Notes: a model not told the origin generated them from the sequence alone. A stretch of 64,000 bases of DNA from an uncultured Rhodospirillales bacterium (GCA_903835235.1 CAILMF010000082.1:1-64000); one strand, 5' to 3'; shown: positions 24,363-33,027, counted from the first letter of the stretch. A program made the numbers and translations.

Positions 24363-24964
24363 GTGAGGAGGCACCACCTCCGCCACCACGGGGGCCGGCA
24401 CACGAGTTGGCCGCCGACAAGGAGTTGCTCGACTACCTCGAAAAGACCTTCGCGGATGCCTACCGCAAGGAGATCGACCAGGAGGAAAACATCTGGCGGT
24501 CGCTGCCGTTCTTTGCGGCGACCTTGGCGTTGGAACTCGCGGTGATTTCGGCAATCGGCGTGCGGATCGGCGAGTTGCCCAACTTCTGGTTCTGGATGGC
24601 TTCGCTGGGCCTGGCCTTGGTCGCTCTCGGCAGCGTTGGCGCGGTGGTTTGGGTGGCGGCGGCGATTTATCCGGCGAAATTCAAGTACGTCGCCACTGAA
24701 CCTGGCCTGCTGCTGTACGCCGCCAATATGGTGGAAGTGGCAGAGATGCTGGATACCAAGCCGATGATGGCGTTGAAAGTCGAGCTTGTTCGGCAATATG
24801 CCGCTGCCACCGACAACAACCGAAATATCAATCAAAAGCGCGCGTGGCGGCGTACGGTTGCAGGTCTCTTCACCCTGCTCTCGGTGCTTGCAACGGTGGG
24901 CGTGGTTGCCATATTCCTGTTGTCCAAGCTGACGGCCTCGGCCGCCGGAGGGTACCATGTCTGA
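24359..24964 (+). CDS. Three-helix membrane protein of unknown function (cassette gene 1)
   Basis: 201 aa with a GTG start overlapping the cupin stop (GTGA). An acidic N-terminal helix is followed by TM1 (about 50-71), TM2 (about 75-103), a soluble loop with MVEVAEMLDTKPMMALKVEL and YAAATDNNRNINQKRAWRR, and TM3 (about 170-190). The two-TM plus NRxIN-helix plus TM plan recalls SLATT-like membrane effectors, but no family match is claimed. Codon use is more relaxed (AAT, ATA, CAA, CGA) than in neighbours. Coupled to two small downstream ORFs. Confidence 0.8.
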   Translation: MSEEAPPPPPRGPAHELAADKELLDYLEKTFADAYRKEIDQEENIWRSLPFFAATLALELAVISAIGVRIGELPNFWFWMASLGLALVALGSVGAVVWVAAAIYPAKFKYVATEPGLLLYAANMVEVAEMLDTKPMMALKVELVRQYAAATDNNRNINQKRAWRRTVAGLFTLLSVLATVGVVAIFLLSKLTASAAGGYHV

Positions 24965-25145
24965 CCGCAAGACCCCGCAGCCACAGCCCTATCGTGCCAC
25001 GGTTACGGAAACGGCCGACCACAAGCGCAGGGTCGAGCCACCGCCGATGCGCGTGGTCGAAAAGGGCTGGTGGCGCGTGCGCGAAACGGCGCTGCCAACC
25101 CAGGAAGTGGAACGGCAGAATGACGAGCGACAGCAGCAAGGGTAG
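24957..25145 (+). CDS. Small basic protein with PPPM motif (cassette gene 2)
   Basis: 62 aa, overlapping the membrane-protein gene by 8 nt. Hydrophilic and probably disordered or beta-rich: YRATVTETADHKRRVEPPPM, then RVVEKGWWRVRE. It shares PPPMxV and VEKG with the next small protein, suggesting common ancestry or a shared peptide motif. No known family. Coding status rests on the tight overlap and clean reading frame. Confidence 0.6.
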   Translation: MSDRKTPQPQPYRATVTETADHKRRVEPPPMRVVEKGWWRVRETALPTQEVERQNDERQQQG

Positions 25146-25293
25146 TAGCGGAATCACTGCGCCAAAACCCGCGCCGAGCCAGCCGGGCGCACAGCAGCCG
25201 AAGCCACCGCCGATGCAGGTTCATCTTCATTCGGTACAACGCGATCCTACCAGCGTGCCGGGATCGAACGCGACGAGAGTCGAAAAGGGCTAA
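25120..25293 (+). CDS. Small proline-rich protein (cassette gene 3)
   Basis: 57 aa, overlapping cassette gene 2 by 26 nt. Ser/Pro/Gln-rich: SDSSKGSSGITAPKPAPSQP, then KPPPMQVHLHSVQRDPTSVP and a C-terminal VEKG. The PPPM and VEKG elements match those of gene 2. Its stop overlaps the convergent glycosyltransferase stop by 4 nt. No Shine-Dalgarno is obvious, so it may depend on re-initiation from gene 2. Confidence 0.5.
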   Translation: MTSDSSKGSSGITAPKPAPSQPGAQQPKPPPMQVHLHSVQRDPTSVPGSNATRVEKG

Positions 25294-27227
25294 CCCAGCA
25301 TCCGCTTCATCGCCGCCACCAGGGTGCGGCCCAGCTGCACCTGCTTCACGTCGTTCGTGTAGTCCCCGGTGTACAGCCGCGCGATCAGTTCGCGCCGCAC
25401 CCAGGCATCCGCGATGAAGCGCCCGGCGACCACGCCGTCCGTGCAGCGGATCACCTCGATCGGCACCACCAGCGGCGGCGCGTCCAGCACCAGCTCGGCG
25501 CGGTCGCCGGCCTCGGCCGGCCAGTCGCACTCAATCCGCGCGCCGGTCACCGCGATATCCGCCAGGCGGCACCACATCGCCGTGCCATCCGCCAGCCGCA
25601 ACATGGCGGTTTCGTCCAGGGTGAAGCGTTCTTCCCGCCGCGGCCGCGGCAATTCCACGCAGGCCATCACCACGGTGCACAGCAGCACCAGGTTCAGCAG
25701 GCTCCAGGCGATGTTCAGCGCGTAGCCGGCGCCGCCGCGGCCGATGCCCCATGGCCCCAGGTTCACCAGCATGCCGCCGGCGGTCAGCAGCGCCATGGCG
25801 GCAAACGGCGCCAGCACCCGCCATTGGATCACCACCTGGTCCGTGCTGCGGCCCTTGGCGGTAACCTTGAAGGCATGGCCGAAGGGTTTCACCAGTGCCT
25901 GCGCCACTGAACGCAGGACGGCCACGCTGCACAGCAGCTGCGAGACATCGGTCAGCAGCGGGCCGACGCGGTTGCCCGAGAGCGTGGCCATGAACACCAT
26001 GCCCGCGACGATGCAGGGCGCCAGGTAGCGCAGCAGCTCCACCGGCGTGGCGGCGAAGGTGGCGATGCCGAACCACCAGAACAGCACCGGCGCGGCCAGG
26101 GCGAGCCAGCGGAACAGGAAGCCGCAGGACCAGGCCATCACCGAATCCCAGTGGGCGATGCGGTTGACCACCGAGACCCGGCCGCGCCCGGCAAAGCCCC
26201 AGCGCGTATAGGCCTGCTGGATGCTGCCCAGGCACCAGCGGGCGCGCTGGCCGATGTAGTCGCGCAGGCCCTCCGGCGCCAAACCCAGGGAAAGCCGTTC
26301 ATTCAGGAACACCGTGCGCCAGCCGAATTCGCGCAGCTTGAAGCTGGTCAGCCTGTCCTCGGTCACCGTCTCCACCGCCATGCCGCCGGCCTGCTCCAGC
26401 GCGGCCACGCGGAATACGGCCGAGGTGCCGCAGCAGAAGGCGGCACCCCAGGCGTCCTTGCAGGGCAGCAGCACGTTGAAGAAGAAGCGCTGCTCGTCCG
26501 GCCAGGTGGTGCTGGCCAGCAGGTTGGCCTGCACCGGGTCCGGGTTGAAGAAGTGCTGCGGGGTCTGCACGATGCCGACATCGGCGGCGTGGAACAGCGG
26601 CAGCGTGCGCTTGAGGATGTTGCGGCCGGGCACGAAGTCTGCGTCCAGCAGCAGCATGAATTCGGGCCGGCGGCCGATCTTCAGCGCATGCGCCAGGCCG
26701 TTGTTGACGTTGCCGGCCCGGCCGTGGCGGCCCTTGACGCGCTTGACGTAGAGCGCGCCGAGATCCTCGCACAGCTCCTCCACCCAGGGCCGCGCGCCGT
26801 CATCCAGCACCCAGACCCGCAAATCCGGATGGGAGATGCGGGTCGCGCCCAGGATGGTGCGCTCCAGCATCTCCGGCCCCTCGTTGCAGGTGCAGATTAA
26901 GACGTCGGTCGGTGCGTCGACCAGGTCCAGGTGGCTGAAGGCATCGGCTTCCGCCGAGCGGTCCAGCGTGCGGGACATGAACACCAGCAGGGTGATGCCG
27001 GACAGCGTGGCGAGGCTTTCGACCACCAGGAAGCCGAGGGCCCAGCCCTGCTGCACCAGGCCGCCCTCGGGCAGCGGCAGGCTCCAGCGCCAGGCGAGGT
27101 AGCGCAGCGCAAAGCCGATGCCGGCGGCGCTGGCCAGCAGGCGCGCCAGCGGCGAGGCATTGCCCAGCAGGGCGAAGGCGGTGAGCGGAATGCCCAGCGC
27201 CAGCAACAAGGGGGCAAGGTCCTGCAT
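25290..27227 (-). CDS. BcsA-like glycosyltransferase 2 with PilZ domain
   Basis: 645 aa. N-terminal TM helices, then a GT2 core with DVLICTCNEG, DxD at 195-197 (LLLDADF), TED at 289-291 and QRARW at 327-331, then further TMs and a C-terminal PilZ region with RPRREER and DIAVTGARI, the c-di-GMP-binding signature. It polymerises and extrudes a beta-linked polysaccharide (cellulose or similar) under c-di-GMP control. No bcsB, bcsZ or bcsC is adjacent. An HlyD-like adaptor lies 66 bp upstream on the same strand. Confidence 0.94.
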   Translation of the reverse strand: MQDLAPLLLALGIPLTAFALLGNASPLARLLASAAGIGFALRYLAWRWSLPLPEGGLVQQGWALGFLVVESLATLSGITLLVFMSRTLDRSAEADAFSHLDLVDAPTDVLICTCNEGPEMLERTILGATRISHPDLRVWVLDDGARPWVEELCEDLGALYVKRVKGRHGRAGNVNNGLAHALKIGRRPEFMLLLDADFVPGRNILKRTLPLFHAADVGIVQTPQHFFNPDPVQANLLASTTWPDEQRFFFNVLLPCKDAWGAAFCCGTSAVFRVAALEQAGGMAVETVTEDRLTSFKLREFGWRTVFLNERLSLGLAPEGLRDYIGQRARWCLGSIQQAYTRWGFAGRGRVSVVNRIAHWDSVMAWSCGFLFRWLALAAPVLFWWFGIATFAATPVELLRYLAPCIVAGMVFMATLSGNRVGPLLTDVSQLLCSVAVLRSVAQALVKPFGHAFKVTAKGRSTDQVVIQWRVLAPFAAMALLTAGGMLVNLGPWGIGRGGAGYALNIAWSLLNLVLLCTVVMACVELPRPRREERFTLDETAMLRLADGTAMWCRLADIAVTGARIECDWPAEAGDRAELVLDAPPLVVPIEVIRCTDGVVAGRFIADAWVRRELIARLYTGDYTNDVKQVQLGRTLVAAMKRMLG

Positions 27228-27252
27228 CGCTTCGGCTCCGCCCTTCGCGGGC

Positions 27253-27300
27253 TAGAGTGTGATCGTCGCAGGCGGAATCGCCGGAGACGTGAATCACACG
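27253..27300 (-). repeat. CTGATCCGC dispersed element, copy C, forming the 3' end of the adaptor gene
   Basis: On plus: TAGAGTGTGATCGTCGCAGG, CGGAATCGCCGGAGACGTGA, then ATCACACG. GTGTGAT/ATCACAC ends pair. The last codons and TGA stop of the HlyD-like gene lie inside it (stop at 27294-27296). Confidence 0.82.
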
Positions 27301-28661
27301 ACAAAACAAGGCGCTAGGGTCCGCCGGAGGAAGCCGCTCTCCCCGGTGGGCAGCAGCAGCCGGGCGCTGCGGCCGACCGGGCAGGTCGCGGTCTCGCCCG
27401 GGGCGGGCGGGGTCAGCGCCACGCGCACCAGCGCGCCGCCCTGCGGCAGCCGCGCCGGCAGCGCCGCCAGGTTGCGGTCGCCGGCCACGGCGCCATCGCC
27501 CAGCACGGCCTGCACCCGGCCGCTGCGCTCGCGGCTTTCGCCGGCCAGGCGGAAGCGGGCGATGCCGCCCACCTGCACCTCCCCGGCGCGGTCCTGCGGC
27601 ACCGCCGCCAGCACGAAGGCGGCGCTGCAATCCATCACCTCCGCCACCGTGTCGCCGGCGGCCACGCGCTCGCCTTCCTGTGCCAGCACGCGCCAGACCA
27701 TGCCGGCGCTGGGGCTGGGCAGTTCGGCCATGGCCTGGCGGGCATTCTGGCGCTGCTCGCTGGCCAGCCGCGTCTCGGCGCCGCCGAGCTCGGCGCGCAG
27801 TGAGGCGATGCCGCGTTCCAGTTCAGCGAGGCGCAGCGACACCTCGTCCTGGCGCTGCTGGGCGTAGTTGAAGCCGACATGGCCACTGTCCACGAAGACA
27901 CCGCGGGCGACGCCGTCGCGCTGGGTCTGCAAGCTGGCGATGCGCTCGCGCTGGGCTTCCAGGGCGCGCAGCGACATGTCGTGGTCGCCCTGGGCGGCCT
28001 GCAGCTCGGCGCGGGTGCCGAAGCCGGCGGCCAGCAGCTGGCGCCTGCGGTCAAGCACCTGGCGGTCCCGCAACAGCCGCGCCTCGCCGCCGGCCAGGCT
28101 GTGCCAGGCCTCGGCCAGTTGGCTGCCGTACCAGGCCAGCGCCACCTCGCGGTGGGTGGCGGCGCGCTCGGCCAGGTCGGCGGCCAGGGCGCGCAGGGTG
28201 GCGCGGGCGGTCTCGGCGGCGGCCAGTTCGGCGCGGGCGCGGTCCCGCAGGGCTTGCAGGTCCACCAGCCGCTGCGGGTCGGCGCGGTCATCCTCCACCA
28301 CCGCCAGCAGGGTGCCGGCGACGATCTCCTCGCCGGGCGCGTGGCGCAGGCCGGCCACCTGGCCGCCGATGGGGCTGCGCAGGCCGACAGTATAGGCGGA
28401 GACGATGGCGGTTTCGGTGGAGAGCGAGAATTGGTCGTCCAGCATGGCGTAGAGGCCGGCGCCGAGCAGGCCGAGCGCGATGGCGATCTTCAGCGGGCGG
28501 CGGCGGCCCGGCACGCCGGGGTTCTGCTGCACGATCTGGCGCAGCCGGCCGGGCAGGCTGGCGCCGATGCCCGCCTGGGCGCCGGGCATGGCGCGGGCCA
28601 TGGCCTGGGCGCCCATCGGCCCCATGGCGGCCCCGCCGCGCGCCCCCACAGGTTCACCCAT
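27294..28661 (-). CDS. HlyD-family membrane fusion/adaptor protein
   Basis: 455 aa. The cytoplasmic N-terminus is Gly/Ala/Met-rich, followed by one TM (about 55-75), a biotinyl-lipoyl half-motif (LRSPIGGQVAGLRHAPGEEI), a long coiled-coil hairpin (about 130-305, Ala/Arg/Leu/Glu-rich), the returning half (SPSAGMVWRVLAQEGERVAAGD) and a C-terminal beta domain. It probably links the glycosyltransferase to periplasmic or outer-membrane export. The ATG at 28661 is preceded by GGGGGTAGGG. Its last codons fall in a dispersed repeat, which may have replaced the native end. Confidence 0.9.
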   Translation of the reverse strand: MGEPVGARGGAAMGPMGAQAMARAMPGAQAGIGASLPGRLRQIVQQNPGVPGRRRPLKIAIALGLLGAGLYAMLDDQFSLSTETAIVSAYTVGLRSPIGGQVAGLRHAPGEEIVAGTLLAVVEDDRADPQRLVDLQALRDRARAELAAAETARATLRALAADLAERAATHREVALAWYGSQLAEAWHSLAGGEARLLRDRQVLDRRRQLLAAGFGTRAELQAAQGDHDMSLRALEAQRERIASLQTQRDGVARGVFVDSGHVGFNYAQQRQDEVSLRLAELERGIASLRAELGGAETRLASEQRQNARQAMAELPSPSAGMVWRVLAQEGERVAAGDTVAEVMDCSAAFVLAAVPQDRAGEVQVGGIARFRLAGESRERSGRVQAVLGDGAVAGDRNLAALPARLPQGGALVRVALTPPAPGETATCPVGRSARLLLPTGESGFLRRTLAPCFVV

Positions 28662-28729
28662 CGCCCTACCCCCAGCCAAACGCCTGGGGTGATATCGGAC
28701 CGAAACGCTTAATCCGTGGTGTAGCCCCA

Positions 28730-28789
28730 GGGGTGCGCGGTGGGGTGCGCGGTGGGGTGCGCGGTGGGGTGCGCGGTGGGGTGCGCGGT
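28730..28789 (+). repeat. 12-bp tandem repeat (GGGGTGCGCGGT x5)
   Basis: Five perfect copies of GGGGTGCGCGGT followed by a partial GGGGCGG, in the divergent gap between the HlyD-like gene and the YgjP-like gene. Confidence 0.97.
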
Positions 28790-28893
28790 GGGGCGGCATG
28801 GCGGCGCAGCCGGCAATCGCGATTGCCGCCGCAGCCCAATGGCGCGTGTCAAGCGGTTGAAGCCGGACCGGGGACCGGCCCATCTTGGCCCGC

Positions 28894-29757
28894 ATGAGCC
28901 TGCCCGACTCCACAACCACCCCGGACCCGGACCCCGACCCTGGCCCTGGCCCTGGCCCTGGCCCAGACCCTGGCCCGGAACTCGTCGCCCTGGCCCTGCC
29001 CGGCACCGCCCGGGGCGACCTGCCCGGCCAGGCCCAGGTGCGCTGGCGCCGCAGCGCGCGGGCGCGGCGGGTCAGCCTGCGGATCGATGCGCGCTCCGGT
29101 TCGGTGGTGGTGACGCTGCCGCCGCGCGCCGGGCGGCGCCAGGGCATGGCGCTGCTTTCCGTGCATGCCGCCTGGGTGGCGGAACGGCTGGCCATGCTGG
29201 CGCCGCATCTGGCGCTGGCGCCGGGGGCAGCGGTGCCGCTGGGCGGTGCGCCGCACGTGCTGCGCCACCGGCCGGGCGCCGCGGCACCAGACCAGGCCGA
29301 GGCACTGGGCCATACCGAGACATTGGGCCAGGCCGCGGCACCGGGCCAGGCCGGGGCCGCCTGGCTGGAGCCGGGGGCGATTGTGCTGGGCGGCGCCGAG
29401 GCGACCGTGGCCCGCCGCGCCGGGGAGTTCCTGAAGGCCGAGGCGCGCCGGCGGATCACCGCGCTGGCGGGCGGGCATACCGCGCAGCTGGGGGTGCAGC
29501 TGGGCGGCATCAGGCTGAAGGACACCCGCAGCCGCTGGGGCAGCTGCGCGCCGGATGGCACGCTGGCCTTCAGCTGGCGCCTGGTGATGGCGCCCGACTG
29601 GGTGCTGGACTACGTGGTGGCGCATGAGGTCGCGCACCTGCGGGAGCTGAACCACTCCGACCGGTTCTGGGCGCTGGTGGCCGGGCTGACGCCGCACCGG
29701 GATGCCGCGGTGGCCTGGCTGAAGGCGCATGGGCCGGGGCTGCTGCGGGTGGGCTGA
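28894..29757 (+). CDS. YgjP-like (DUF45) SprT-type metallopeptidase
   Basis: 287 aa. The C-terminal half carries LKDTRSRWGSCAPDGTLAFS and the zinc site HEVAHLRELNHSDRFW (HExxH plus a downstream His), the YgjP signature. Preferred start is ATG 28894 (TTG 28885 also possible). Two insertions are unusual: an N-terminal PDPDPDPGPGPGPGPDPGPE run and a GHTETLGQAAAPGQAG spacer near residue 130, both from short DNA repeats. Substrate unknown. Confidence 0.92.
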   Translation: MSLPDSTTTPDPDPDPGPGPGPGPDPGPELVALALPGTARGDLPGQAQVRWRRSARARRVSLRIDARSGSVVVTLPPRAGRRQGMALLSVHAAWVAERLAMLAPHLALAPGAAVPLGGAPHVLRHRPGAAAPDQAEALGHTETLGQAAAPGQAGAAWLEPGAIVLGGAEATVARRAGEFLKAEARRRITALAGGHTAQLGVQLGGIRLKDTRSRWGSCAPDGTLAFSWRLVMAPDWVLDYVVAHEVAHLRELNHSDRFWALVAGLTPHRDAAVAWLKAHGPGLLRVG

Positions 29758-29761
29758 GGCC

Positions 29762-29839
29762 CGCCGCGGCGGACAACCGCGCGGGACCACCGCGGCGGAC
29801 AACCGCGCGGGACCGCCGCGGCGGTCAGCCGCGCGAGAC
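29762..29839 (+). repeat. 26-bp tandem repeat, three copies
   Basis: Units at 29762, 29788 and 29814 share CCGCGGCGGACAACCGCGCG with small changes. The third unit contains the last five codons and stop of the convergent HIG1 gene (stop 29825-29827). The array fills this convergent junction. Confidence 0.93.
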
Positions 29840-30016
29840 CGCCATCAGCAGGATGAACAGCACCAGGGTCAGGCCCTGCAGCAGCACGCGGTAGCGCATC
29901 ATGCGGTTGCTGCGGCCACCGCCGCCTTCCTTGCCCACGCCCAGCACGCCGGCGAACATGGTGGCGAAGGTGGCGAGCATGGACAGCACGACCAGGACGG
30001 TGAGGAAGATCTTCAT
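29825..30016 (-). CDS. HIG1-domain twin-transmembrane protein
   Basis: 63 aa. Two TM helices (2-20 and 43-60) flank a loop with GVGKEGGGGRSNRMMRYRVLLQG, the hypoxia-induced-gene (HIG1) signature common as small alphaproteobacterial twin-TM proteins. Mitochondrial relatives associate with respiratory complexes; the bacterial role is uncertain. The ATG at 30016 starts exactly at the first hydrophobic helix. The last codons derive from a 26-bp repeat unit. Confidence 0.85.
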   Translation of the reverse strand: MKIFLTVLVVLSMLATFATMFAGVLGVGKEGGGGRSNRMMRYRVLLQGLTLVLFILLMAVSRG

Positions 30017-30184
30017 GCGCGCAATCTGGCCTGTCTCGACGGTTCGGCAAGGCGGGGCAGAGGCCCGACCGGGGTAGCCAACCCTGGGCCCGGCGGGCGC
30101 TGGGCGCAAGCCGGGCCGGCCCGTATGGCCTCGGCGCGCCGTTGCCGCTTGACCAAGGCGCGATGATGCTGTCCCTCAGGGGGC

Positions 30185-32680
30185 ATGAGGTGGTTCCGTT
30201 TTCTCCTTGTGGTTTGGGCGCTGCTGCCGGGGTGTGGGCTGGCGCCCGCCCTGGCCCAGGCGCCAGCCGCGCCCCCGGTTGCGACCCCGGTTGCGCCCCC
30301 GGTTGCGCCCCCGGTTGCGCCCCCGGTTGCGCCCCCGGTTGCGCCCCTGGCCGCTGCGCCGCATGCCGCCGCCATGCCGGCCATTGCTCCGGCAGCGCTG
30401 GAACACCTGGTGGAGGTGCTGCGCGACCCCGCGCGCCGGGCCGAGCTGGTGCGGCTGCTGGAAGCCCTGGCCGCCGCCGAACGTGCGCTGACCCCTTCGG
30501 CCACGGCCCCTGCCCCGGCCGCTGCCGCTGCCACTCCCGCTGCCCCCGCCACTACCCCTGCCACTGCACCAGCCCCGCCCGCGGCGCCTGCCGGCGCCAC
30601 ACCTGCTCCCACCCCTGGCGCCCCCACACCCGCCGCCCCTGCCGCCCCCACCCCCGCCCCGGCCGAGAGCGAGGCCTTCTTCACCCCCACCACCCTGGGC
30701 GGCCGCCTGCTGGTGGAGCTGGGCGAGGAAATCCAGCGGCTTGCCGACATCGCGGCCGAGACCGTGCGCAGCATGGCCGACCTGCCCGCGCTCTGGGCCG
30801 GGGCCGTGGCGCTGTGGCAGGACCCGGCGCAGCAGGCCCGGCTGCTGGAGGCGCTGCTGACCCTGCTCGGCCTGGGCGCCCTGGGGTTGGCGGTGGAGGC
30901 GGTGGCGGTGGGGCTGCTGCGCCGGCCCTCTCGCCGGCTGGACCGGCTGGCGCCGCCGGATGGTGATGTCTGGACCTGGCTGCGCCGGGTGCCGCTGGTG
31001 GTGGCGCGGCTGGGGCTGGACCTGGTGCCGATCGTGCTGATGGGCGGCACCGTTGTCGCGGCGCTCGGCTTCGTGCGGCCCTCCGCCCCGGCGCAGCTGG
31101 TGGTGCTGATGGCGGTGCACCTCTATGTCGCCGGCCGGGCCGTGCTGGCGCTGGGGCGCATGCTGCTGTCGCCGGCTTCCTCGCATCTGCGGCTGCTGCC
31201 GGCCTCGGACGCCATGGCCGCCTGGCTGATCATCTGGCTGCGGCGCATGCTGGGGGCCGGTATCGGTGGCTATGTGCTGGCCGAGCTTTCGGTGCTGGTG
31301 GGCATGCCGCTGGCCATGCATGGCGCGCTGGTGCGGCTTGGCCTGCTGGTGGTCACCCTGATGCTGCTGCGGATGATCCGCCAGCAGCGCGGCCGGGTGG
31401 CGGCGCTGCTGCGCCCGCCGCCGATGGACACCGAGGAAGGCACCGACGGCACCCGCCGCCTGCTGCGCGGCCTGCGCGCCCGGCTGGCGGAACGCTGGCA
31501 CCTGCTGGCCGTGGCCTGGCTGCTGGTGGGCTGGGCGGTGGCGGCGGTGGGGGTGGAACGCGGCTTTGCCCACATGCTGCGCGGCACCGCGCTGACGCTG
31601 GTGGTGGTCGCCGTCGCCAAGCTGCTGGACGAAGGCATGCGCCGGGTGCTGCGCCGCCTGCTGCACCCGGGCGAGCAGGTGGCGCGCCGCGCCCCCTGGC
31701 TGGACCGGCTGGCCAAGCAATACGTGCCGCCCTTCCGCATCGGCTGGACCGTGGTGCTGCTGGCCACCGCGGTGGTGCTGCTGACCGAGGTCTGGGGCTT
31801 CCGCACCCTGGCCTGGTTCCGCCCCGGCCACCCCGGCCACAAGCTGCTGGGCACCGCGCTGAGCATCGGCTTCACCGCCTTCCTCGGCCTGCTGGTGTGG
31901 GAGACCGCCAACAGCGCCATCGAGACCCACCTGACCAACCAGCTGCCCGAGGGCAAGAAGGCGCATGGCGGCATGCGGCTGCGCACCCTGCTGCCGGTAC
32001 TGCGCGCCTTCCTGGCCACCGGCGTCTTCGCCTTCATCGTGTTCAACGTGCTGCAGGAACTCGGCGTCAACATCGGCCCGCTGATCGCCGGCGCTGGCGT
32101 CATCGGCCTGGCCATCGGCTTCGGGTCGCAGAAACTCGTGCAGGACGTCATCACCGGCATCTTCCTGCTGGTGGAGGACAGCGTGGCCGTGGGCGACGTG
32201 GTCAGCCTGGGCGACCGCACCGGCGTGGTGGAGCACCTGACCATCCGCAGCATCAAGCTGCGGGCGCTGGATGGCAGCATCCATTGGGTGCCGTTCAGTG
32301 CGGTGACCACGGTGACCAACATGACCCGCGACTTCGGCTATGCCGTGGTGGACGTGACGGTCGGCTTCCAGGAGGACCCGGACAAGGTGATCGGCGCCAT
32401 GCGCGCCATTGCCGAACGCATGCGGGCCGAACCGGCATGGCACGACCGCATGACCGGCCCGGTGGAAGCCGCGGGCATGGAGAAGATGACCGACATGGGC
32501 ATGGTGTTCCGCGTGCGCGCCCGCACCGCACCTGGCGACCGCTGGCTGGTGGCGCGGGAGCTGAACCGCCGCTGCCGGGTGGAGCTGGAACTCTCCGGCA
32601 TTGAGCTGCCGCCGCCGGCGCCGCGGCTGAACGTGGAGACGCCGCTGAACCCGATGGAAAGCGCCAGCACCGGCATGTAG
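30185..32680 (+). CDS. Large MscS-family mechanosensitive channel
   Basis: 831 aa. A signal-like N-terminus is followed by a long Ala/Pro-rich periplasmic segment (25-170) and many TM helices from about 220. The MscS pore/beta core follows: GVNIGPLIAGAGVIGLAIGF, GSQKLVQDVITGIFLLVED, GDVVSLGDRTGVVEHLTIRS. The C-terminal domain is alpha/beta. It should release solutes on hypo-osmotic shock. At 831 aa it is in the YbiO/MscM size class. Residues 29-54 come from a 12-bp DNA repeat. Confidence 0.93.
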   Translation: MRWFRFLLVVWALLPGCGLAPALAQAPAAPPVATPVAPPVAPPVAPPVAPPVAPLAAAPHAAAMPAIAPAALEHLVEVLRDPARRAELVRLLEALAAAERALTPSATAPAPAAAAATPAAPATTPATAPAPPAAPAGATPAPTPGAPTPAAPAAPTPAPAESEAFFTPTTLGGRLLVELGEEIQRLADIAAETVRSMADLPALWAGAVALWQDPAQQARLLEALLTLLGLGALGLAVEAVAVGLLRRPSRRLDRLAPPDGDVWTWLRRVPLVVARLGLDLVPIVLMGGTVVAALGFVRPSAPAQLVVLMAVHLYVAGRAVLALGRMLLSPASSHLRLLPASDAMAAWLIIWLRRMLGAGIGGYVLAELSVLVGMPLAMHGALVRLGLLVVTLMLLRMIRQQRGRVAALLRPPPMDTEEGTDGTRRLLRGLRARLAERWHLLAVAWLLVGWAVAAVGVERGFAHMLRGTALTLVVVAVAKLLDEGMRRVLRRLLHPGEQVARRAPWLDRLAKQYVPPFRIGWTVVLLATAVVLLTEVWGFRTLAWFRPGHPGHKLLGTALSIGFTAFLGLLVWETANSAIETHLTNQLPEGKKAHGGMRLRTLLPVLRAFLATGVFAFIVFNVLQELGVNIGPLIAGAGVIGLAIGFGSQKLVQDVITGIFLLVEDSVAVGDVVSLGDRTGVVEHLTIRSIKLRALDGSIHWVPFSAVTTVTNMTRDFGYAVVDVTVGFQEDPDKVIGAMRAIAERMRAEPAWHDRMTGPVEAAGMEKMTDMGMVFRVRARTAPGDRWLVARELNRRCRVELELSGIELPPPAPRLNVETPLNPMESASTGM
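30269..30340 (+). repeat. In-frame 12-bp tandem repeat coding APPV units
   Basis: Six copies of GCGCCCCCGGTT (the second has GCGACC) encode alternating Ala-Pro-Pro-Val units in the channel's N-terminal linker. The unit length keeps the frame, so copy number can vary without frameshift. Confidence 0.95.
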
Positions 32681-32724
32681 CGGGGCTGGTCCGGCGGGTG
32701 GTTCCCGCCGCCGCCGATCAGACT

Positions 32725-33027
32725 CTAAGCCAGAGCCTGCAACGCCCAGACGCTGCCCACCCCCGCCAGGATGGCCAGCGCCAGCTTGCGGAAGGCCACC
32801 TGCACCGCCAGCGTGACCAGCGACGCCACCCAGATATCCGGCCCGCCGCGCGCCAGGGCCGGGGCCAGGAAGGCGACGAAGATGCAGCCCGGCAAATGGT
32901 TCAGCATGGCCTGCACGAAGCGCGGCGGCCGGCTGGCGCGCAATATCGCATAGCCGCCGGCGCGGCACAGATAGGTGGCCAGCGCCATGCCCAGGATCGC
33001 CGCCAGCACGTCCCAGCGCAGCGTCAT
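32725..33027 (-). CDS. azlD: AzlD-family branched-chain amino acid exporter subunit
   Basis: 100 aa with three to four TM helices: ILGMALATYLCRAGGYAILR, VQAMLNHLPGCIFVAFLAPA and VWVASLVTLAVQ-like segments, typical of AzlD. It works with AzlC (BrnFE-type export of branched-chain amino acids or related solutes). It overlaps the azlC stop by 4 nt, so the pair is coupled. Confidence 0.93.
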   Translation of the reverse strand: MTLRWDVLAAILGMALATYLCRAGGYAILRASRPPRFVQAMLNHLPGCIFVAFLAPALARGGPDIWVASLVTLAVQVAFRKLALAILAGVGSVWALQALA

